Shown: positions 47,838 to 59,280, numbered from the stretch's first letter. The stretch is 64,000 bases of DNA from Lepidostoma basale (GCA_022606425.2 JAHDVF020000236.1:124001-188000), one strand, 5' to 3'. Notes: generated by a model not told the origin, from the letters alone. Translations and numbers: made by a program.

Positions 47838-48738
47838 AAGAAAAAATATATAGTCGCAAAATGTAGAAGTAGCCTCGGAGAACCGTCACAAGTGCAGGAC
47901 AACAACTAACTGTCCCAATAATATTAATAAAAAAATTAACTAACCGGCAATTGAAATAAAGAATAATGGTTTACCCAGCAGATTGTGTTGATTCTGACTG
48001 TGCCAATAATAATAAAATATGATATTTATTCTATCAGCTAAAATGGTGGATAATTAATTCCAAGAAAAATCGAACTTTCCGGCAATTTAAATAAAGAATG
48101 TTGGTTACCCAGCACATTGTGTATTTATTTGAAATACGTTTTCGTAAAACATATTGGATTGAGAACTGTGGATTTATGTTAACTAAATATACAATATAAG
48201 AAAAATTATATATCACACATTATTGTGTTTTCGTATTTACAATGAACTTCTACGAAGAAATTTTAATTGACAACATTAATGTATGACATTTTAGTTAAAA
48301 TGCCTGGGAAATTATATTCAAGACAAGAAATAAGCTAGTTTGGTTCTGCATGTTGGTTAGGTAGTTATTTAGAAATGTGTACATTGCTTTTTCTATTACT
48401 TTCAATATCGCAAAATTAAGAAATATAATAATTCCACAAAACTATAAAAAAAATAGTCACAACAAGTGGGTGTGGCCTTGCAGAAACCCTCATAAATGCC
48501 GGGTAGCGACAGACCGTCCCAAAAAACATTACTGTATGACAAATGTTTAATCAGCTAAAATGATGCATCTTTTTTTTAACGAGTATATCCATTTAATGGT
48601 AAATTTAAACGAAGAAATGTTAGTATATCCAGAATCTTATGTTATTTAAGTGTATTTGTGGCAAAAAAAAATAAAAAAATATATTTGCATACTAGAGAAA
48701 TCGTCGAGTAAACTTATACCCGCGCTCGGCCACTACGT

Positions 48739-48808
48739 GTGGCCCACAGAGCTGGCAACTAGAACTCTGTGGGCCACAATGTCTGGCCCACAGAGTTGTA
48801 AGGGTTAA
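48739..48808. mobile_element. terminal region of a TTAA-target (piggyBac-like) element
   Basis: Three alternating 12-13 base inverted copies of GTGGCCCACAGAG (48739-48751, 48765-48777, 48784-48795) lie next to TAAGGGTTAA. Read inward, this is TTAACCCTTA, a common piggyBac-family terminus. Subterminal inverted copies are transposase-binding-like. Confidence 0.5.
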
Positions 48809-48819
48809 CATATAGTTTT

Positions 48820-49040
48820 ATTGCCATTCTTTCTTTTCTTGTATCCAAACTATCATAATGAAGTTATCATTATTTTGTGCATAACGTTTTCATTTGCACT
48901 GCTTTCACTTATCATATTTGCATTTGACACTATACACAGATTTAGGTACCAAACATTCGATAAGAGATCTGGTTTCTACTGTAATTATTTTACATTCCTG
49001 CTTCTTTTACCATTTCCATGCTTCATTTTCATACAATAAT
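48820..49040 (-). mobile_element. LINE family A internal fragment
   Basis: Reverse complement of the MRSLR...WFGHMER segment (CTATCATAATGAAGTTATC, GAGATCTGGTTTCTACTG), heavily decayed. Confidence 0.6.
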
Positions 49041-49446
49041 GTAGGTACAAGAACAATATTATAATAGTATTCGGAATATTTAGTATAATAATAATAATGC
49101 TTATTTATAAAGCACTGTTTTCAAGAGTTCGATGATTAACAAACATTGTTAATATATTTCTTTGTGAATCTTGAACAATAATGCATACATAATATAAATA
49201 GTCAAATCTAGGTTATCATCAAAGAAAGGAATATGTCTTTTCTCGTCGAAAGTAATTCGAAATGCACACGATGCGAATCCTCGAGAATGTTTCTGGATTA
49301 TTTAGAATTTTGTTCTAATTATTGTTGTATGACACTAAACAAACAAACATACCATGAAACATAATGTAGAATCACCTAATCTTAATGGATTGCGCTAGTG
49401 TAGAAACTAAAAAATGTGAAGTGTTTCTCAACATGGTGGCATGTAT

Positions 49447-49620
49447 ACATCTTTCAAAAATTTGTCAGACGGGGTGGTCGTAAGAAGGGCGGAATGGGGA
49501 ATTTTGACAAGTCATGTCACCAATGACAGGTCATAAGTCATGTAAGCGCCTCGACCACCATATTCTGTTTCCAAAAAAAAATTTACATCTTCGTCTCTAT
49601 TGAGATACAATTAATCCTTA
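49447..49620. mobile_element. MITE copy lacking its left inverted repeat
   Basis: Matches the right part of the element at 59019-59280 (GGTGGTCGTAAGAAGGGCGG, CATCTTCGTCTCTATTGAG), including the outer TTAATCCTTAAAA. Confidence 0.75.
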
Positions 49621-49674
49621 AAATGTAGAATTTGGTTTACTTAATATTTCAAAAAGAATATTTCACGGTTTTCT

Positions 49675-50140
49675 AACTAACTAACCATCACGCCGTCTCC
49701 CCGAAGGGGTAGGCAGAAAGAATGGACTGCCACACTTTTCTTTCCTGACATATTTCTGTCGCTTCCTCAACTTTAATACATCGTGCCATGCACGCGCGTC
49801 GATTTCTCTGACTCCTCACATAGCCGACATTCAATATTTGATTTATTTGATCGTGTCACGTTTTCCTCGGTCTTCCTCTATTTCTGGTTCCATTTACATA
49901 GTTAATATATTATTTTTTTACCATTTTTTCTTCATTCATTCTTTCCATATGTCCTAACCATCTTAATGATCCTTTCATTATTTTGTTCATAACACCATCA
50001 TTCGCATCGCATTCACTTCTTATATTTTCATTCGACACTATCATACACAGAATATGCACACATTCTTCTAAGAGATCTCATTTCTACTGAATTTATTCTA
50101 CTTTCATCCTTCTTTTGCCAGTTCCATGCTTCGCTTCCAT
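49675..50140 (-). mobile_element. LINE family A, long minus-strand fragment
   Basis: From CTAACTAACCATCACGCCG (inverted (GTTA)n tail) to GCCAGTTCCATGC. It spans the same segment as 43340-43789; frames broken. Confidence 0.8.
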
Positions 50141-50514
50141 ACATGCTATTCTAGCTTCACGGGTTTCAATGTAAAACGTCTGTTTTCTAGAAGATTTATT
50201 TCATTTTGTGGGAATGACATGTTCAATTTAAAATTAATAAACTGCGAAGGCAGCCACGAAGAAAGTACGAGGCGTGCAGTTTCGATACGTGCGGTTTGTA
50301 TAAATAATATGAAATTGAGAATTTATTCGCCCCGATATCTCCCATGCGTCTCGTAAAACCGCATCGTGTATTGGTTATTACCGGCCACAATGCACAACTT
50401 GCTACTATATCGGGATCAGGGACGGACTAATCCAGCGCGGGGGCAAAATGTTACCAAGAGGCCCTGGCTTTCGTATGATAATAACTTCGTATGCGTATGA
50501 TAATAGCTTTCGTA

Positions 50515-50766
50515 TGACGATCTTCGTGGCAGAGTGGTTAGAAGCTCTGACTTTCATACCGAAGGTCCCGGGTTCGATTCCCGGCGATGGCAGTGTGATT
50601 GTCACATTGTCTTTGGTCTGGTGTAGAATTCACGTGATAATAAAATGGCGATAGATTGGCTACCTATCACATGTCATGTGGATCATCAATATATAATAGC
50701 TAAAAATAATGTGTATACAGTAATTGGGTTTAAGCGACCTGTTGCATACAAGAAAAAAAAAAAAAC
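50515..50766 (+). mobile_element. tRNA-derived SINE
   Basis: Same family as 18551, with A box, B box GGTTCGATTCC and A-rich tail. LINE family A begins seven bases after it, so the two are juxtaposed in the same orientation. Confidence 0.88.
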
Positions 50767-50772
50767 ATAAAA

Positions 50773-51222
50773 CAAAGAAGGATGAAAGCAGGATAAACGC
50801 CGTAGAAATGAGATCACTAAGAATAATGTGCGGGAAAACGTTGTATGATAGAATACCGAACGATGAAATAAGAAATACATGTAAGGCAGATGACTGCATC
50901 ATGGATAAAATTAAAAAATGATCCCTGAGATGGTTTGGACATATGGATCGAATGGATGAGAGTAGAATGGTTAAAAAGTTGTACACAGCGTGAGTGGAAA
51001 AAGAAGCCGATGACGACCGAGGAAAACATGGCATTACCAAATTAATCAATTACTAAAAGGCAGTCACATTCATAGTCGGAATATTCGACGTGCGTGCATG
51101 GTACGATGTATGAATGTAGAGGAATCCAGAGAGGTATGCCAGGACAGAGCATTGTGGCGATCCATCTTCTCTGCCTACCCCCCCTCCGGGGAAATGGCGT
51201 GATGGTTAGTTAGTTAGTTAGT
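50773..51222 (+). mobile_element. LINE family A 3' fragment
   Basis: AAGGATGAAAGCAGGATAAA through GGGGAAATGGCGTGATGG and four GTTA units. The frame is broken by a stop (AAAAAATGATC) and small indels. Confidence 0.8.
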
Positions 51223-51245
51223 TATAACATAAAACACAACTTTTA

Positions 51246-52160
51246 CTAACTAGCCAATCATCATGCCGTCTAGCTGGGTGCGCAGAAAGATTAGAGAGAA
51301 CACTCTTTCCTGATACATATATTTCTCTCGCTTCTTCAAAATTCATATATCGTTTCATGTAAGCACATCAATTTCTTTACCTCATATATACTCGTATAGT
51401 ATATCATTTATTTTGTCTAGAACAATGATGTAAATCTCTACATTTAATAATTAATATTTTTTTCATAATTCCTTAGACCTTAGTTTCCAAACTTTTCTGG
51501 GCCACCGCCCCCTTTACAAGAAAAATAAACGTTTAATGCCACCCTCCCATAAAAGTTATTTCAAAAAAAGGAAAATGATTACAATACATACAATAACAAA
51601 ATAAACCAATATTATAGTTTAATTTGCTTTATTGGTACCAACGTGATTAGCGTGTTTTTTTTTGTCTTTTTAGACTATATTTTTTTATCTGCCCACGCTC
51701 TCTATTTTTTCTAGGTCTTCTACTGCCCCCCTGAAAGTCTCAAACGCCCACAAGGGGGCGTTATCGCCCACTTTGAGAACCTAAGCTTAGACAGACGTAA
51801 CATGTCATAACATATATACGAGTATATAATAAAATTCTAGAAAACAGAAGTTTTCTGTTGTATTAATTACCTGTGTATATTGATTGGATCGTACCACGTG
51901 TTTTCTGGGTCATCCTCTTTTTCTTTTTCCGTTTACATCGTTAGCATATTTATTCTTTTCATTAATCGAAAACATATTATAACCCTTTAAATATTTTGTT
52001 AACACCACTTTCTTTTGCACTGCATTAAATTCATATATTTGCTTTTAATACTATCAAATACAGATTTACTATACATCCGTACAAGAGATTTCAGTTCTAC
52101 TGTATTTATTCTACTTTCATCCTTTTTCTTGCCAGATCCATGCTTCACTTTCATAAAACG
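51246..52160 (-). mobile_element. LINE family A, minus, split
   Basis: Homology at 51246-51400 and again at 51876-52160. The gap holds a hAT-like MITE (51479-51785) and a foldback scrap (51795-51860). Confidence 0.65.
51479..51785. mobile_element. hAT-like MITE with target duplication
   Basis: The ends CTTAGTTTCCAAACTTTT and, read from the right, CTTAGGTTCTCAAAGTGGG are imperfect inverted repeats of hAT style, with GC-rich CCGCCCCC/GGGGGCG subterminal blocks. CTTAGAC directly flanks both sides (51472-51478 and 51786-51792). 307 bases, no ORF. Confidence 0.75.
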
Positions 52161-52177
52161 CGGAGCCCGTAGTATTC

Positions 52178-52527
52178 ACTACTTCTGCTATAGGAAGATT
52201 AGATGAGCCAAAGCGTTGCCCTAGTACAAATTTCAGGGATCGAGCGTTTGCGGTAGCCAGCCCATCAGCTTGGAACAATCTTCCTTCACACCTCAGATGC
52301 ATAAATGATCCGACAGTATTCAGATCTAAGCTGAAAACCAATATTTTTTAATATTTCATACCCAATTTAAAACCTGCATAATTCTTTCTATTATACTGTC
52401 TAATCGATCGCGAATATCAATCGGATGCAGCGTTCACATTTAGATTTAAAATACGTCTTAATGCGCCCTTGAGGTGATTACATCACAAAAACGGCGCTTT
52501 AATAGTTAGCATATTATTATTATGGCT
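52178..52527 (+). mobile_element. CR1/L2-type LINE 3' end
   Basis: Colinear with 32998-33330 (AGGAAGATTAGATGAGCC, TTGGAACAATCTTCC, ATGCGCCCTTGAGGTG), ending in CGGCGCTTTAATAGTTAGC and (ATT)n. Frame broken. Confidence 0.85.
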
Positions 52528-52984
52528 AATCCGACACTGAACGGGATATTGAATCTCGGTGCAGAGGGCTCCAAATGGCAATCTCTGTTCACGCCCGATG
52601 ACTTGTATGTAGTGCTCTCAGTCAAAAGATGAGGGGATTGAACGAATTCAATAACTTGATCATTGGAAAATTACGGAGGTTAAAATTTGTTTGTGTATGT
52701 GGAAAATTAAAGATAGACAATTTTCTTTATTGTTTTTGAAATACGAATGAAAATGTATGTTTTCTAAAGTTTTATTATTACATTTGATAAAGCGAAACAT
52801 GTGATTCCCATAAAATATAATTTAACTTCTAGAAAATAGGCGTTTTATACGTATTTAAATAAAGTTTTTTTAATCTGGTATAGCCCCAGTCAGTCGATGC
52901 TAGCGTGCCTGGCGAAGCCGAATAAAAGACAAAAGTGGAAGTAGTCGAAAAACGTCGTTTTATTTAATTCCTCCACTTCAAGAC

Positions 52985-53445
52985 GCTTCAATGGAACTGT
53001 CAGAAAAATTATGAGAGCAGAATAAACGCGGTAGAGTTGAGGTGCTTAAGACGCATGTGTGTTAGAGCGATGTACGACAGAATCTCAAATGCTGATGATA
53101 TAAGAAAGGAATGTACAGCGGATAAAGGTATTATGAACAAAATTATGAAATGATCGCTGCGTTGGTTCGGACATATGGAGCGCGTGGATGGAGATAGAAT
53201 GGTTAATAAAGTATACGTTAACGATGTAAATGGAGTACGGAGACGAGGTAGACCGAGGAAAATATGGCATGACCAAATAAATCATATTTTAAAGGTTGGT
53301 CATATTTAGAAGTCCGAAGAATCTACGTGCGTGTATGACTCGTTATATGAATGTGGAGGAATCTAAAAAGGTATGTCAGGATTGAGTAATGAAGCAGCCC
53401 ATTCACTCTGACTACCCCTGCGGAGAAATGGTGTGATTATTTGTT
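52985..53445 (+). mobile_element. LINE family A 3' fragment
   Basis: AACTGTCAGAAAAATTATG to ACCCCTGCGGAGAAATGG; the tail here is (GTTT)n-like instead of GTTA. Several stops. Confidence 0.75.
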
Positions 53446-53889
53446 TTGTTTGTTTGTTTCAAGATGCTGGAAGAGTTTGAAGTTTGAATACCACGGAGAA
53501 ATAAGTTTGCAGTAAGAGAGATTTGGACAACGGAATTCAAGTCATATTCATGAATCTCTGATGTTAAAGCAATCACGTAACAATTAAGAGCGGGCATTAT
53601 ACTAAAAAAGTGCGCACGATATAAAAGGAAACGTGTAAGATACAAATTCTCTGACTTGTACGGCAGTCTGAAGAAACAATTTCTTGCGGGACTTAATGGG
53701 CCGGCGGAGCAAAGCAAACTGCAGTAGAGAAAAGCATTTCCGCTGGACCTGGACATCCACATTCATATCCGCTTCTTACATCTGTCCAGAGGTGCTTATG
53801 ACATCCGCATTTAAAAAAAAACCTACTACTGTAATTTTTTAAATAATTAGATTTATAAAGAATTTGCGATATTTTATTATACGAGTACA

Positions 53890-54510
53890 TATAAAGTTGA
53901 AGGAAGACACGGCGAGAGAAAATTAGTAGTCGGAACAATCGTTCGTGCCACAGTGAGTGGATGTAGAAGAGAGGCGAGAGTTATATTATGAGAGAACAGC
54001 GTAGTGGTCCATCCGATCTGTCTACCCCTAACGGCGTGATAATTTGTTAGTTATTTAAGAAGTGATAGTTGGAAACGTGAGTTCAAAATATTTTAGTACT
54101 TAATAATTTTGCGCCTCATAAGACTGAGTTCATGGAAAAAATAGATAAAGAAAAAGTGATAAAGAAAGTATACGTGAACCATGTAAATTGAACAAGACAG
54201 AGAGGAAGACACGGGAAAACGAGGCACGATCAAATGAATCAAATATTGAATGTCGGCCATATGAGGAGTCGGAGAAATTGACGTGTGTACACGAGATGAG
54301 GTATGACGTTGAGGAAGCGATATAAGTATTATAGGAAATAACAGTATGGCGGTTGATTCTTTCTGCGACGACGTGATGGTTAGTTAGGAGAAAGCAACCG
54401 GAAACTACTCCAGAATAACTTCACAGAAAATCAATGTGGCGGTCCATTCATCCTGCCTACCCCTTCGGGGAGACGGTATGATGGTTTGTTATTTAGTTAC
54501 TTAGTTATAG
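53890..54510 (+). mobile_element. three successive LINE family A tails
   Basis: Ends at about 54050, 54388 and 54510 each show the ACGGCGTGATGG-type terminus and a GTTA-like tail. Three separate 3' ends in 620 bases point to repeated insertion at, or duplication of, tails. Confidence 0.7.
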
Positions 54511-54539
54511 TGTTAGTTATATAGTCAACTATCAAGGTT

Positions 54540-54745
54540 CAAAAGATCTCACATCTGGGTCATATACTGCGTGGAGGGGAGGGGAAAATTGAGGGACGCC
54601 GAGGGCCCGGAAGGAGACAAATGTCCTGGGAGTGGACCGGCATCCGAAGTGTTGAGGAGCTGTTCCGAGCGGCGCAGGACAGGGACAGGTTCGCCGAGGT
54701 GATCGTCAACGTTGGGGGGACCCGACAGGGCACTTGAAGAAGAAG
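54540..54745 (+). mobile_element. LINE 3' end, GAA-tailed family
   Basis: Reads EWTGIRSVEELFRAAQDRDRF and IVNVGGTRQGT-stop, then GAAGAAG. It is the best-preserved copy of the family also at 6633 (-), 26300 and 61465 (-). AGTGATAxTTGGAAA-like sequence flanks it on both sides (54062 and 54752). Confidence 0.78.
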
Positions 54746-54889
54746 TTATAGAGTGATATTTGAAAACGGTAGGTCAAAATATTTAAGATTTTTTCTAATT
54801 AGGTACTTATGTATACTAAAATTTGCACCTCGTTATACCTACTGTAGAAGTATAAGAACGTATACAGTTGGTCTAGCGAATTTATTCGA

Positions 54890-55060
54890 TAACGGGAGGG
54901 AAGCGGAGGATTGGCTAGAAGATTATTGGGACGTGGAAATGGAGGGTTCTGGGCGGTCCTCTCCACGACTGTTCGTGACCGGCCCCGGCCGAGGTCGGTT
55001 AACCTTTAGCGGCCTACCCGTACCACGGGCCGGAGCCTGCCATCGAGATCATTCGATTCC
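54890..55060. other. GC-rich block, unassigned
   Basis: High-complexity GC-rich sequence directly after the LINE ends; a short + frame gives no recognisable protein. Either a diverged repeat or regulatory DNA. Confidence 0.25.
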
Positions 55061-55340
55061 AGACATTTTTAGCAAACATTTTTTTTTTCAATGAATAAAA
55101 CTTTGGTTCTAAACAAAACATTAAGTTATCATTTCTTATTTAAAAAAGTCGTATTGTACGTATATTTCTAAAGCGACGCAGTAAAAAAATGCGTTTAAAA
55201 TAAAAACATGTTTCTAAATACTCGTTTTGCAATGGGAAATTCATCGTGCTAGAATATAAAATTAAAAAATAATAATTTAATTGTGATATTTTATTAAAAA
55301 TTAAAGCGTTTTAAGCGGTCTGTGTGTTAATTATATAATT

Positions 55341-55652
55341 ACGAATTTTTATGAATTAAAACACAGTTTTTTCCACTTTCGAGTTTATTTTTTGGTATTA
55401 TATATTTTTATGTTTTAACTGTTCTCAATAGATGCCTTAAACTAAAATTGTTGTTTGTAATATCTTTTGAGAAAATAAATTGATTTGATTTGATTTGATT
55501 TTTCTCGACATGTTTCGAAGGCTTACACCTTCATCTTTGGGAGAATGATATAAACATCGTTCTCCCGATGATGAAGGTGTAAGACTTCGAAAAAGTCGAG
55601 AAAAATAAACTCAAAAGTGGAAAAAACAGTGTTTTATTTCATAAAAATTCGT
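55341..55652. mobile_element. large foldback element carrying two head-to-head hammerhead-like modules
   Basis: The outer arms 55341-55393 and 55602-55652 and inner arms 55500-55548 and 55557-55602 are inverted copies. 55394-55499 is an insertion ending (GATTT)n in the left arm, related to 63230-63297. Each inner arm reads TTCTC, GATGA, an AAGG-type stem, CGAAA, GTC, GAGAA. Confidence 0.7.
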
Positions 55653-55869
55653 CATTATGGAATTCCACAGTGTTAACGCATTACGTTTATCTAAAATTAA
55701 TTATATAATTATTTGCAATTGGAATACATCATTAACTTCAAAATGCGTTGCATTATAAATGTTCATCACAATAATGTAAACTGATTGAATAAGTTTGCTT
55801 GAAATAAAAAAATGTTTACTGATAATAACAGTTGAAACAGGCACTTAAAATAGCTATTTTGGGCATATG

Positions 55870-56080
55870 CATTAGTGGAACTAAGAGTTTGGGCCGCCGC
55901 GCCGTGACTTGCACAATCGCCACGTAAAGGTTAAATAAGAAACCAAGACATCGCATCGGTAGGTACGGAGTCCGGTCCGCGCTGGGTCGTGTGGCCGCGG
56001 ACTCGTCCATGTCGATGGATGCGAGAGATGTACTTACGATCCACGATGGCGAGGTATGAAAAATTCCAGATATCTTGTGA
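55870..56080. promoter_or_regulatory. GC-rich non-repetitive block with minus-strand donor
   Basis: The minus strand shows GGATC|GTAAGTAC at 56038|56037, a good donor. A 5' non-coding exon of Egfr is conceivable but nothing else supports it. Enhancer is the alternative. Confidence 0.2.
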
Positions 56081-56178
56081 TCGCGGACCAATTTAGAATC
56101 GAAATAAAAATAATGTATTAGTATTACAGATACACGAATACATTTGCAGCATCAGTGGTTAAAGTAACCAACTTATTA

Positions 56179-57067
56179 TTAGGTTGTATCATAAATAACT
56201 TCCAATTTTTATTGATGAATTCCCAAGGCATTAAAATGACGAATATGCACTTTTTGATTCTCCATATTAAAGGTTCGGAATAACATCACTGTAACGTCCA
56301 CTGCAAGTTCCACTAAAGAACACCAAGGAGTTTGTCTACCTCGGGAGCAAAATAACATGGGACGGTCGGTCTAAGAGCGAGGGCGACAGCCGTATACATC
56401 AGGCTAGGCTTGCATTTAATAAAAGGTCGAAAATAATATAATCAAATAATATAGACCTAAAACTGAAAATACTCCTCATCAAGACCTATGTATGGAGTAT
56501 CTTGAAGTACGGCTGCGAGACATGGTGCCTATCCGAAAGAGATAAGCGGATACTAGAGGCTTTTAAGATGTGGTCCTATAGAAGACTATTAGGAATTTCC
56601 TGGAGAGACCACATCACGAATGAGGAAGTTCTTCAAGGAATCGAAGGAGGAAGGCACCTGCTCAGGACCTTGTCCGAAAGGCGTGCAAGATGGATCGGCC
56701 ATGTAATACGTCAAGAAGGTCTCTTGCATGCCATAATGGAGGGTATGACCGAGGGGACAAACTCTAGGGGACGCCCACGCCGAGAGTACCTGGAGGACCT
56801 GTTGGTGGACGTGCGCTGCTCATCATATGCAGATTTCAAAAGAGCCGCACAAGGCAGGGAAGAATGGAAGAGAAGATTAGAAGAAATTGCTGCAAACCAA
56901 TTCCAGGATTGAAACTTTCTAACTAACTAACGTCCACCACACTAAACGCTTGTTGAATGTTTGAGAGGCCACTTATATTTCTTGTGAAATCAAAAATCTC
57001 CTTGTCGGGTGATTTAAATAATATAAAGTGTCTACCTTAATCGGAAGTTATTTATGACCCAACCTAA
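56179..57067. mobile_element. mariner-like element with a LINE inserted inside
   Basis: The terminal repeats TTAGGTTGTATCATAAATAA and, read from the right, TTAGGTTGGGTCATAAATAA have TA directly outside both ends (56177-56178 and 57068-57069). Without the LINE at 56302-56927 about 263 bases remain, so this was a short non-autonomous copy or a deletion derivative. Confidence 0.85.
56302..56927 (+). mobile_element. RTE-like LINE, 5'-truncated, with target duplication
   Basis: Encodes KEFVYLGSKITWDG, a stop, then LKYGCETWCLSERDKRILEAF, HLLRTLSERRARWIGHVIR, RGRPRREYLEDLL and EEWKRRLEEIAANQ. TAACGTCCAC occurs just before (56292-56301) and after (56928-56937), a 10-base target site duplication inside the mariner-like element. 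Confidence 0.88.
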
Positions 57068-57782
57068 TAGAAAGGGTAAATATGGTACTTATTGAGATCT
57101 CATTAATGTTAGAAATGTCACTTGTGTGGGTATTTTAAGTGATGATAAATGCTCATAGATTCGAAAGATCTAGAGATGTCACGGATTCGCTAGAAGACAA
57201 AATTAAAATCTTACGTTTTTTCTTGAATTTTGTAGAGGACACATCTAAATACTAATAAGATGATTAAAAATAATAACCTTTTTTCAAGTTGTATACTCGT
57301 ACATCCGCATCCATATTGCGTGTTATGCGCGTATTTAATATCAATCAAATAACTTTTTACGAGTTGGAAAAGAGTTGAAAATGTTAAGATAAACTGGGTG
57401 TCAAAAGGTTAGATCATATTAGAAATCAGAAATCCAGGAGCACCTACAAAGTTGCCCCAATAACAGAAAGAGACGCGTCTACAATTAACATGTCGCTAAT
57501 AAAACGCTCAGTATCCCTACATAATCAAGAAGCGATGATGCCACTGGCAACATGGTAAGCAAGTATTAGAAATAAACTAAACACCAGCGACTTTTCTCAA
57601 AGACCAAGAATTTGGATATTGCTTACAAGCACAATGTGACATGTCATGTTTTTATAATGCGATTTTTCAAAGTAGGTAAGCATTACAAAAGTTATTAATA
57701 TTACGAGTATGAGCTTACGTTAGATGTATTTTTTTAATTTTTGTTATATATTGAGAAATGCGCTGGTTGGAGACATAATAAG
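57068..57782. other. unassigned AT-rich stretch
   Basis: No gene or repeat recognised. Confidence 0.5.
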
Positions 57783-58300
57783 AGTTCAGTTGGGTTGGGC
57801 GGCCTTTGGAAAATTACGTCGTGTTCTCACCTCTAAAATACCACAATGCCTCAAGACTGTCTTCAACCAGTGCGTCTTGCCAGTCATGACTTACGAAGCC
57901 TTACGTGGACACTGATGAAAGGTCTAGTCTACAGATTCCAGGTTGCTAAACGCGTCATGGAAAGAGCCATGCTTGGAATAACCTTGAGGGACAGATTTAG
58001 AAACGAATTTATTCGTCAACAAACCAAGGTGACTAAGATGGCTCTGAGGATGGGCGGGCTGAAGTGGCAATGGGATGGCCATATCTGTCGTGGAATCGAC
58101 GGCCGGTGGGGGAGACGGGTTCTGATGTGGAGACCGCGTACAGGATTCTGCAGAGTTGGACGTCCCCGTGCCCGCTGGACCGACGATCTGAAGAGGATTG
58201 CTGGATCTGGATGGATGGGAGGATAGGGGGCGGTGGCGTGCTTTGGGAGAGGCCTACATTCAGCAGTGGATGACAGAGGGCGGATGATGATGACGGCTGA
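57783..58300 (+). mobile_element. RTE-type endonuclease/RT LINE 3' end
   Basis: QLGWAAFGKLRRVL, then after a frameshift near 57900 VAKRVMERAMLGITLRDRFR, GGLKWQWDGHICRGIDGRWG and GRPRARWTDDLKRIAGSGW. It ends with the widespread insect RTE phrase GGCCTACATTCAGCAGTGGA and (GAT)n. At least two frame breaks. Confidence 0.88.
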
Positions 58301-59018
58301 TAAGACATAATTAATTCATATGAAAATAAACTAAATAAACGAGCTGTTATAAGAAATAATAATAGATCGTAAGATCTTCGTTACAACGAATAAATATTTG
58401 CTTGCATTGCAATGTTGACAAATTGTTATATTTATAGATACCTATCTACTGACGTAATTTAAGGAATATGACAAGTCTGATATGCTATTTATAACTCTTT
58501 TAGTATGTCATTTTCGTTTGTTTTATATTGCGTGCTATCTGCATTTCAGAAGGTGTTTGATACTATTCAAACAGAATCTTAAGCGTCGGTAAACATGCGT
58601 TTAAAATTAAATACGAAGTATAATATTAAGACTTTTGTTTTACTCGTATATCATCAGCGTTATAGATCTTAATAATTTGTATATAGATAATAATTGTTAA
58701 CAAATTATGTTGTTTTAATTTGCAAAATACTCGGATAGTTCAATCATAACTGATAGTTAAGTATTTGAATTTATAAGAATCCCAAGCGTAGTTTTTTTAA
58801 TAAAAGCTATTATATCTTGACACGTCTTGAAGTTTATTAAACATTCATCATCGGGAAAACGATATAAATGAATAAAAAAATATTTATAATAATTGCGCAT
58901 TTATTTACCATTTTATATGTTTTTTATAACCGACCGGTTTCACTTCCCACTAACAATATTCTAAAAAAAACGAATTACACAAGTTTTTAATATTTTTTTA
59001 ATAGTGCCATACCATAAA
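58301..59018. other. AT-rich stretch with a decayed hammerhead-like arm
   Basis: At 58812-58862 (-) GATGATGAATGTTT and GACGTGTC resemble the modules at 55500-55602. Otherwise nothing. Confidence 0.4.
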
Positions 59019-59280
59019 TTAAGTATTTATTGTATCTCAATAGAGACGAAGATGTAAATTGTTTTTTGGAAACAGAATATATATATATATACATCTTTCA
59101 AAAAATTGTCAGACGTGGTGGTCGTAAGAAGGGCGGAATGGGGAATGTTGTTAAACATAAAGCGATCGCTTAACCCAACCAATGATAGGTCATAAGTCCT
59201 GTAAACGCCTTGACTACCATATTCTGTTTCCAAAAAACAATTTACATCTTCGTCTCTATTGAGATACAATTAATCCTTAA
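59019..59280. mobile_element. MITE with about 60-bp inverted repeats
   Basis: Left TTGTATCTCAATAGAGACGA to GGAAACAGAATAT is mirrored at the right end, including an outer TTAAG-ATT block. The interior GGTGGTCGTAAGAAGGGCGG is shared with 49447-49620. No ORF; superfamily undetermined. Confidence 0.8.

Larger units (their letters stand above)
46988..47947. repeat. direct repeat pair, about 63 bp, 897 bases apart
   Basis: 46988-47051 and 47885-47947 share AGGACAACAACT, ACTGTCCC and ATAATATTAATAAAAAAAT up to AACTAACCGG. A second pair (47945-47989 and 48079-48122, CCGGCAATT to CATTGTGT) continues to the right. Confidence 0.8.

Noticed and set aside
54753..55094. 113-codon plus ORF as a host gene
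   Set aside because: Joins LINE-flank sequence to a GC-rich block; no domain and no start context.
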